From the NCBI RefSeq assembly GCF_024713975.1, contig NC_091107.1:12141501-12205500 (forward strand): a stretch of 64,000 nucleotides of DNA. Reading direction: 5' to 3'. This document shows, in pieces, positions 57,486 to 64,000 of this stretch; position 1 is the first letter of the stretch; every line of letters begins with the position of its first letter. Source of the DNA: Paralichthys olivaceus. Lineage: Eukaryota; Chordata; Actinopteri; Pleuronectiformes; Paralichthyidae. A program made the translations under genes and the position numbers. The notes beneath the pieces were generated by a model. It did no database searches. It was not told where the DNA came from and worked only from the letters and a program-made list of their open reading frames with translations.

Positions 57486-60400
57486 TCATGTAACTGAGAG
57501 TAAAATCTTCTGAGTGCTGATGATGTCACCAAGCTTCTGTTTTATCTTCACAAAGAGTCGTTTAAACTCCAGACCGTCGCCCTGGAAAGACACAGACACA
57601 CGTCAAACATCTTTCTGGTGATAACATGTACTGGGGTGTTGCTGTGTTGTTGCTAGGGTAGCATTAACCAAGACATAATTTTCTCACAAACAGGATGTTG
57701 CTTCTATTGTTTTCTTAGGTTTTTTTGTTGTGTGGTTTAACAGCACATTTCATGTCTCAACCATTATTATGGTAATGGGTTATTCACATTAGAAACCCTT
57801 TGAAATGCTAAAAACCAACCTTAGACAGTCTGAAGTCCAGCAGCACTCTATTATTCATCTCCAGCAAATGGACTTTGAAGATGAGTTTGTTATTGCGCTT
57901 GTCGAGTGTGCTCAATGTCACCTGAGGAGCAGAGAGAGGTTCATTAAACTGTGTTTGATGGTTCCCAGCAGCTGTAGGATGTTTGTGTGTGTTAATATTG
58001 GTCCCAACTGAAACAGATATTCTGCTTGTGTGGTGCAGATGGTGTTATTTTACTCAATTTCACAGCATGTAGTGATTCTGTAAATATCTAAATCCCGAGA
58101 GTGCAGATGTACCTGTTTGGTGCAGGTGAGTTTGAAGCCAAGCGCCAGACTTTCACACGTGTTTTTCAGGGCAGATAATGAGGCGTCGGCATTCACAGTA
58201 GTGAAGAAGCGTGTCATTCTCCGCACTAATCTCTGCCAAGGAGACTTCACAATAAAAATAAGACAAGTAATTAAAAGTAGTTGTTGTTCCCACAGATCAT
58301 CACGTGTAATAAAACAAAAAACAAACATATACAGCACTGAACATTTACCTGACTGGCTCCCGGCGTGCCCAGTAGCTGACTACCCAGCAACATGTGCTCC
58401 GGCTTGGTCGGCTGGGAGAAGCTGACTTGTCCGTCGGTCTGACTGATTAACAACATGGCTTCCCAGCCAGCTGCTGCGAGATCAGGCTGAGAGCTAGAAA
58501 ACTGCATCATGTCATCACTGCAGAGGGAGGAATGTGGTGTTGAGATGACGCAAACAAAAGTAAATACAACTTTCAGTTAAGATTCTAAGCTCCTGACCTA
58601 TTGGCTCTGGATTTTAGTCCCACATCTGATCGAAGATGTTTGTTTCCTCCTGAACCCAGAGAAACCGGCGGGGGCTTCACACCTGCAGGGAACCACACAG
58701 AAATCAGTCGATTGAACAATAAAACATTTAAATGCAGTTGATTTTTTTTGTCCTGATAATAAAACTTGCCTTGTGTAAACCAGCGATCCTTCTTTATTTC
58801 TGTGATGGCGATGCGTGCATCTGGACTCACCTGCAGTAATTTGGACAACAGACCTGTACAGAGCAGATACATTTTATTATTATATTATATTAAGCTCCAA
58901 GAAAAGTAGAATTTAAATTTATATAATCTGAAACTTACTAAGTGGCGTTGGTTGTATTTTTTTCCAAGGAGGTAGATACGTTTTCTTTTGAACCCAGTCT
59001 GAAAACTCTTGACAGCTCTCAGTGGGCTGGTCCCATGGTAACTCTAACAAAGCAACACAAAGAGAGAGAGACAAACATGGGCTGGAATGGACTTAATTCC
59101 AAGCAACAAAAATCATCCTTCTGTAGTTTGATATATAAATATAATTTACCAAATGGATTCAATAGTTTGACAATGTCTGTGACCATCAAATTGAAACTAG
59201 TTCATCTTGGAAAATTATTGTTTTCGCCAAATTTGAAGAAATTCCCTCAAGGCTTGAACAGGATGGACAGATGAATGAATCTGTCTGTAACCTTCACAGT
59301 ATTGAGTTCCTTACATTCTATTGGAGCACAGAAGTGGGTATGACACTGTGTCGAGCCCCTGAGAACAAAGACTTTGTGGTTTTACCTCCAGCCAGCATGG
59401 CAGTGAGCACGATCCCACAAGCCCAAATATCAGCAGGCTGAGCTTTGTACTCTGGTCGGCTGAGAAGCTCTGGGGCCACGTAGGGAAGCGTCCCACAGAG
59501 TCGATTCAGAGGACGCTCTCGTCCTTTGAAACGAAACATGGTGGCCAGGCCAAAGTCTGTCAGCTTCAGGTTATCTAAAGGTAAAGAAGAGCAGCAGACG
59601 ATGGTAAGAATCCATTTTTTAAAAAGTTATTCCTTTATCACGGGGAACACATTGTGTTTCCTCACCTTTGTCATCCAGCAAGATGTTCTCTGGCTTTATG
59701 TCTCTGTGGGTGATGCCAATACTGTGGAGGTACTCCTGCAGAGGTGTGACTGTGAGTTTAATAACAGCAGAATCATACAGGATATCACATCAATGCACAG
59801 ATTTGGTTCACTCACCACAGCTGCTATTAGCTGCTGGAAAAACATATGAGCATCTTTCTCTGCCATCCCCACGTCAGGCTCTACAGTGAGAGTAAGAACA
59901 TCTTAGTAACATGAATCAATCAGAGCATTAATAGATAGCAGCAACAGACTGGGGATCATGCTGACTCAAAGATCCACTGCCACTACAGTAAGTCATTTTA
60001 TACGTTGGTAGTGTGCATTAATTATATTATGAAGAAAAGAAAGGCAACAATTGCATTTCCACCCATGGGTCAGGTACATTTGAGATTAAATGAGTTTAAA
60101 GAAAGTGAATCAATGATTAGTTGTGAGTCAGGTAAGACAATAAATATGTATTATATATAAGCTGTACAATCTTGTGATTCCTGGCATTATATGTAATAAT
60201 AGAGAAGACTTAAGTCTATCAGCGATTTGGTCACACCCTAAATGACAGTAGTCCTATGTTTGCCACCTAACAGGGGTGTCTCACCGATTCGGTCGAACAG
60301 CTCTCCTCCGGTGCAGTACTCCAGGAAGAGGTACACCGTCGGCCCTTCCTTCCGATGGCCAAAAAAACGCACGATGTTGGGGTGGTTGAGGATCTACCAA

Positions 60401-61603
60401 ACAGCAGTAAATAGCTTTAAGTGCAAACACAGTTCTCATAAAAGATGCTTTCAGACAATGTTTCTGGTTAAAACTATTAAAAGTTTTAAAATTTGAATCA
60501 ATTTTTTAAAGCTTTTTAACCATTTAAAAACATGGTAACTGGTCGACACACATTACATTTTCCCACTTCAGCCAGTAACCACTGACTGCACTGACCTACC
60601 TTATGGACGCACACCTCCTTCTTGACATTTTCAGCGCACTCTTTAGCCTGAGAGGTATCGATCACCTTAACTGCAACCGCCTCCTCCGTCTGCCGGTTCA
60701 CCAGCAGCCTCACTCTGAGACGCAGGAACGCAAAGAGAGAAGAGAGGTTCGATCACAGGGGCCAGGCAGACACGAGACAAATAAAAGGCAGTGGTGGAGA
60801 GTTACAGTTACCTTTGATTAAACAGGGTAAATGACTGTCAGCAGCACAATTTGTTAACTGACTAACTAAACTGTGTATTTTTATGTCCCCCAAGGAGGGT
60901 ATGTTTTTTTTTTTTGTGAGCAGGATTATGCAAAAACAGATTTCCACAAAACTTGGTGGAAGGATGGGACATGGTCCAAGGAAGAATCTATTACATTTTG
61001 GCAAAGATCATATTATTTTCACTTTCTCAAACAGGAGAGAGATAGAATGTTATTTGAAATTTTAACTGATTTTCATGGGGATAACTCTTGGATCTTGATA
61101 AAAAAAACATCCTGATAGTGATTTTTTTTTTGTTATATTGCTACTGAGAAAATTATAGTGTGATGATTATTGATTTGTTTAATTGTCCAAACATGGTTTC
61201 AGGTAAATAAAATCAGTGTTGTTGGAACAGATGAAGAGGAGCTGTTTTGTTTCTTCTCATATTAATGTAACTATATAAAATCACATTCATTATCTCTGAC
61301 CCTTCAGATGAGCAGGGAGCATTAGTATTCAACCTGAACTCTTACTTTGCTGCTTTTTCAACTTTACAACTCTCTCAAAAGTCCTGTGGAGCAAGCTGCA
61401 GAAATAAGATGCTCCGTGATTTATTGATGCAAGAATTCTACACATCATTTGGACACATTAACTATACCAGGCGACGTACTGCTAAGAACAGTGGGAGGGT
61501 AAATCATGTAAGTGCTTATAACAGAAGAGGATTCATACTCTCCGTAGGCTCCTTCTCCCAGTGTCTGCACCAGGTCCCAGTCCTGCACAAAAGGCACCGC
61601 CAT
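57486..61603 (-). CDS. CHEK1: CHEK1, checkpoint kinase 1, 13 coding exons
   Basis: Nuclear Ser/Thr kinase activated by ATR; it phosphorylates CDC25 to arrest the cell cycle after replication stress. Exons: 61539-61603, 60600-60714, 60285-60393, 59816-59880, 59666-59735, 59386-59574, 58939-59043, 58770-58853, 58598-58682, 58349-58517, 58113-58244, 57820-57921, 57486-57581. The sum is 1386 nt, or 461 aa; human is 476. Kinase motifs: GEGAYGEV glycine loop, VAVKVID lysine, HRDIKPEN catalytic loop, [15 protein letters not shown] activation segment. The regulatory region (exon 10) keeps ATR-type SQ sites (SSSQP, and [12 protein letters not shown] equivalent to human Ser345). The C-terminal KA1-like part has [12 protein letters not shown] and [14 protein letters not shown]. 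Intron 8 (58683-58769) is GC-AG. A noncoding 5' exon beginning at 61749 is supported by CAACAG/gtgagt; the intron ends one base before the ATG. Confidence 0.97.
58683..58769 (-). other. CHEK1: 87-nt in-frame, stop-free GC-AG intron of CHEK1
   Basis: The donor reads CACAAG/gcaagt and the acceptor ccctgcag/GTGTGAAG. The joined product FTQGVKPPP is in frame. The unspliced frame also stays open through 29 extra codons. Confidence 0.75.
60890..61115 (+). repeat. Dispersed repeat family C in CHEK1 intron 1
   Basis: Reads 'AGCAGGATTATGCAAAAACAG', 'CACAAAACTTGGTGGAAGGATGGG', 'AAGGAAGAATCTATTACATTTTGG', and ends near GGATAACTCTTGGATCTTG. It is the cleanest of the family C copies here. Confidence 0.7.
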
Positions 61604-61604
61604 G

Positions 61605-61748
61605 CTACAAACACAAACACACACTCGTGGATTTCCCTCACATTTCACCTCCTGCAGATGCTGTCAGCTCAGTGGAAATTCACCGGCTCATTCGTCAAAG
61701 AGTGAAATGTCACGGACGTATTGACTCGTAGTTAAATAACCGACTCAC
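61605..61748 (-). other. CHEK1: CHEK1 5' UTR intron
   Basis: The minus strand reads CAACAG/gtgagtcgg (donor at 61748-61747) and ends in a TG-rich acceptor gtgtttgtag just before C-ATG. It is deduced from splice signals only. Confidence 0.55.
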
Positions 61749-61811
61749 CTGTTGTGTCAGACGAACTTTCTCATGAGTCTGAAGCAGCGACTCTGAACAA
61801 CCTGCCACAAA

Positions 61812-61819
61812 TTTGGCGC
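61812..61819 (-). promoter_or_regulatory. CHEK1: E2F-type site TTTGGCGC upstream of CHEK1
   Basis: A perfect TTTSGCGC consensus about 210 bp upstream of the start codon, near the presumed transcription start. Vertebrate CHEK1 is an established E2F target, so the placement is sensible. The site reads on the plus strand; E2F works in either orientation. Confidence 0.45.
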
Positions 61820-62016
61820 CTTGTTGTTTCTTCTGTTGATGACTTCCGACATTTCGCCACTTCCGGTTGTTCCTCTACTTCTCTGAGGTTTAACGGCAGC
61901 TGCTCTCCTCAGCGCTGCTCTACCGCCACCTATGGGAGACTGTTTACTCCTACAGGTTTTTACCACATTCACTAATTCATTTGTAGTTTAAAGTCATTGG
62001 GCTTGTACCAAATCTT

Positions 62017-62019
<3 letters not shown>

Positions 62020-62064
<45 letters not shown>
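62020..62064. repeat. (AAT)15 microsatellite
   Basis: Pure AAT trinucleotide repeat of about 45 bp, some 400 bp upstream of the CHEK1 start codon. Confidence 0.95.
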
Positions 62065-63219
62065 GGGAAAAAAGATAAATAAGAAATGTGTTGAAATGGA
62101 AACAAAATGTTGCTCCATGACATTTCTCTTATTTGTAAATGAGGAATGTCAGAGGCATAAACTGACAATTTGGCAGCACAATGTCACAGTGACTGATCAA
62201 TAATTATTGTATAAATACTGTATAAATATTGTTGCAAATACTGACAATTTTGCATACGCTCTTACCTGTGGTGTGGTTGCTCCAGTAGGTGGCGCTAGAG
62301 GTGAGGCCATGGGGTCAACATGTTATTGCTCTTAGAGGGATAATCATAGCAATCATTCATGCACAGAAAAAAGGTAAATGCAAGTTGAAAATTATATCCC
62401 TATGGAAAATGATTGTACCATCAATTATAATAAATAAAAGTGAATTTGAAATCTTCCATATCACAAAACAAAACAAGCCTGTTACAACAATAGACGGACA
62501 AATCAGCCGTAATGAAGCAACACAAGTGTGAGTCACAAAGTGTATAAAAGGAAACAATAGTGTCTTTGTGTAACATCTCTGCATCAACACAGTGACGAAT
62601 CCAAACTATCTGGTCTCTATCAGATGTGACATCAGCTCTTCGAGAAGCTGGAGACACACCTTACATGAACTGTGAAATCCTTACCAGCATTAGCTTTTCT
62701 TCAAAACACAACACAAACAAATGTGGGCCAGCTCAGGCCATGATGTGGCACTTCTGGCCTTCTTGCGGCCCGTTCAAAATAGATTTGTGCCTAAAGGGGC
62801 CAACTTGTAAAATAGCAAATGTGGACCAATTATCCCAAAATAGATTACATTTATATTCACAGTTACATTCGGTGCTCCTGGCAACATGTAATCCAGATGT
62901 GAAGCTAAAGTGACCTATGTGGTAAATTGTGCGATGGCCCGAATAGCACAAAACAAATTCTGGCCACCTTTGGCACCTTTGGTTTTCATATAGTATTGCT
63001 ATGGCTCAGATCTGGAAAACAGGAGCGGAGTGCCCAAGTGCCATCAATCCATGTAGTATATGGGCTTTGGGTCAAATCTGAGCCAAAACAATTTTGCAAT
63101 CTAGGAAACTACAGTAAGAGTGAGGACTGTAGCTGAAGACTTAAATCACAGCTGAAAACTATGGCACATGTTTAAATTCACTAAATCCAGATTTATATTT
63201 ATTATTTTTCACACAAACA

Positions 63220-63594
63220 TTAAAGGTACAGTGTGTAGAATTTTGAGATATTTAGTGTTGAAATTACATGTTGCAGCTAAACACCCCTCACCTCACCCTC
63301 CCCTTCCAAACATGAAAAAGAAACTGTGGCAGTTAAAAACTCAAATAAAAACTCAAAAGGTGTTTAGTTTGTCCAGTCTGGATTAATATAAAAAACATGG
63401 CGGCCTCTGTAGAGAGGACCCCCTTGATGTAAATATAAAGTATTTAAATATAAAGGGTCTTTTCTGTGGTAGAGAAAACTACAATTCATACAATTTAGAT
63501 GAAAAAAACTTGTGACAACATCATGAGGATTATTCTACATTAAATTTCTGCCAATAGATCCCTTTAACCTAAATCTTACACACTGGACCTTTAA
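63220..63594 (+). mobile_element. MITE-like family A, copy 4 (full length, TTAA-flanked)
   Basis: About 375 bp between TTAA at 63220-63223 and TTAA at 63591-63594. Left end AGGTACAGTGTGTAGAAT and right end (reverse complement) AGGTCCAGTGTGTAAGATT form imperfect terminal inverted repeats. There is no open frame of note, so it is presumably mobilised in trans. A TTAA target would point to a piggyBac-type transposase, but the ends do not start CCC, so the superfamily is uncertain. Confidence 0.8.
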
Positions 63595-63689
63595 TATCAG
63601 CCCTCTGAAACATGATTGATTTTTTTTATCATCATCCATGAAATATTCTCTTAGAAATCAATACAAATGTTGAAAAATGCGCTGATCAG

Positions 63690-63767
63690 GATCGACTGGA
63701 TCAAGATCGACTGGATCAAGATCGACTGGATCAAGATCGACTGGATCAAGATCGACTGGATCAAGAT
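63690..63767. repeat. 15-bp tandem repeat, five perfect copies
   Basis: GATCGACTGGATCAA is repeated five times without mismatch from 63690 to 63764. Because 15 is a multiple of three, it leaves an open IKIDW-repeat frame that is not a gene. Confidence 0.95.
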
Positions 63768-64000
63768 TTTACATCTCTTCACAAAGTTTCCTATTGATTC
63801 ATCAGGTAGATTTTGTGTAATGCTGCTAAATAACCAGGGTCTGCCACAGGCTCAGGGGTCAAAGAGTTCCAAGAGCAGACCTGTGCTGACGTTTCAGTTT
63901 TAAAATATATTTATGTACTTTCACAGTGAGTCTTTAACACCTTTAATTTGATCAAATAATTGGAAAAATAATGAAAGGAAAGGGAGTCAATCAAATGACG

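Larger units (their letters stand above)
61820..64000. other. Intergenic region beyond CHEK1
   Basis: No gene recognised. It holds the CHEK1 promoter side, an AAT microsatellite, a repeat-like stretch at about 62720-63080 with recurring TGGCC words, the complete MITE copy 4 and a 15-bp tandem array. Confidence 0.5.

Noticed and set aside
62626-63136. Short open frames in the CHEK1 upstream intergenic DNA
   Set aside because: They lie in a repeat-like stretch with recurring TGGCC words and have no splice or domain support.
63690-63767. CRISPR-like short direct repeats
   Set aside because: The units are contiguous with no spacers and lie in a fish genome. This is a minisatellite.

Overview
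The window is a piece of a ray-finned fish chromosome, probably a percomorph. The evidence is multi-exon vertebrate genes with GT-AG introns (many only 80-800 bp), abundant CA/TC/AAT microsatellites, and several short dispersed repeats of the kind common in teleosts. There are no prokaryotic features, rRNA genes or CRISPR arrays. I assembled the gene models by hand: each exon was joined by splice sites and reading phase, and every complete model sums to a whole number of codons.

Layout. (1) 1-337, plus strand: last two coding exons of TRPC6. (2) 1865-14235, minus: complete 23-exon ARHGAP42 (GRAF3; BAR, PH, RhoGAP, SH3), tail to tail with TRPC6. (3) 15955-18096, plus: a small three-exon gene I cannot name. 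(4) 19879-20577, minus: SNRNP35, U11/U12 snRNP 35K, with an uninterrupted CDS. (5) 21756-25250, minus: BUD13, a spliceosomal RES-complex protein. (6) 26641-27310, minus: THY1, a GPI-anchored Ig protein. (7) 31010-45362, plus: NECTIN1, with a 9-kb first intron full of repeats. (8) 48856-56811, plus: a six-Ig plus FN3 membrane protein best matched to VSIG10L2. (9) 57486-61603, minus: CHEK1 checkpoint kinase, followed by repeat-rich intergenic DNA to the end.

From established knowledge, the human counterparts of TRPC6, ARHGAP42, BUD13, THY1, NECTIN1, VSIG10L2 and CHEK1 are all on chromosome 11q22-q24. The window is therefore a compacted version of that ancestral block, with SNRNP35 (human 12q24) as an exception. 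The genes do not form one pathway. They cover calcium entry (TRPC6), Rho inactivation (ARHGAP42), splicing (SNRNP35 for the minor and BUD13 for the major spliceosome), cell adhesion (THY1, NECTIN1, VSIG10L2-like) and the DNA damage checkpoint (CHEK1).

No exotic new system is visible. The most interesting items are the unnamed small gene, a perfect 41-bp-arm inverted repeat inside a miniature transposon-like element, a stop-free in-frame GC-AG intron in CHEK1, a NECTIN1 splice donor built into a GT microsatellite, and a substitution in the RNP1 motif of SNRNP35.
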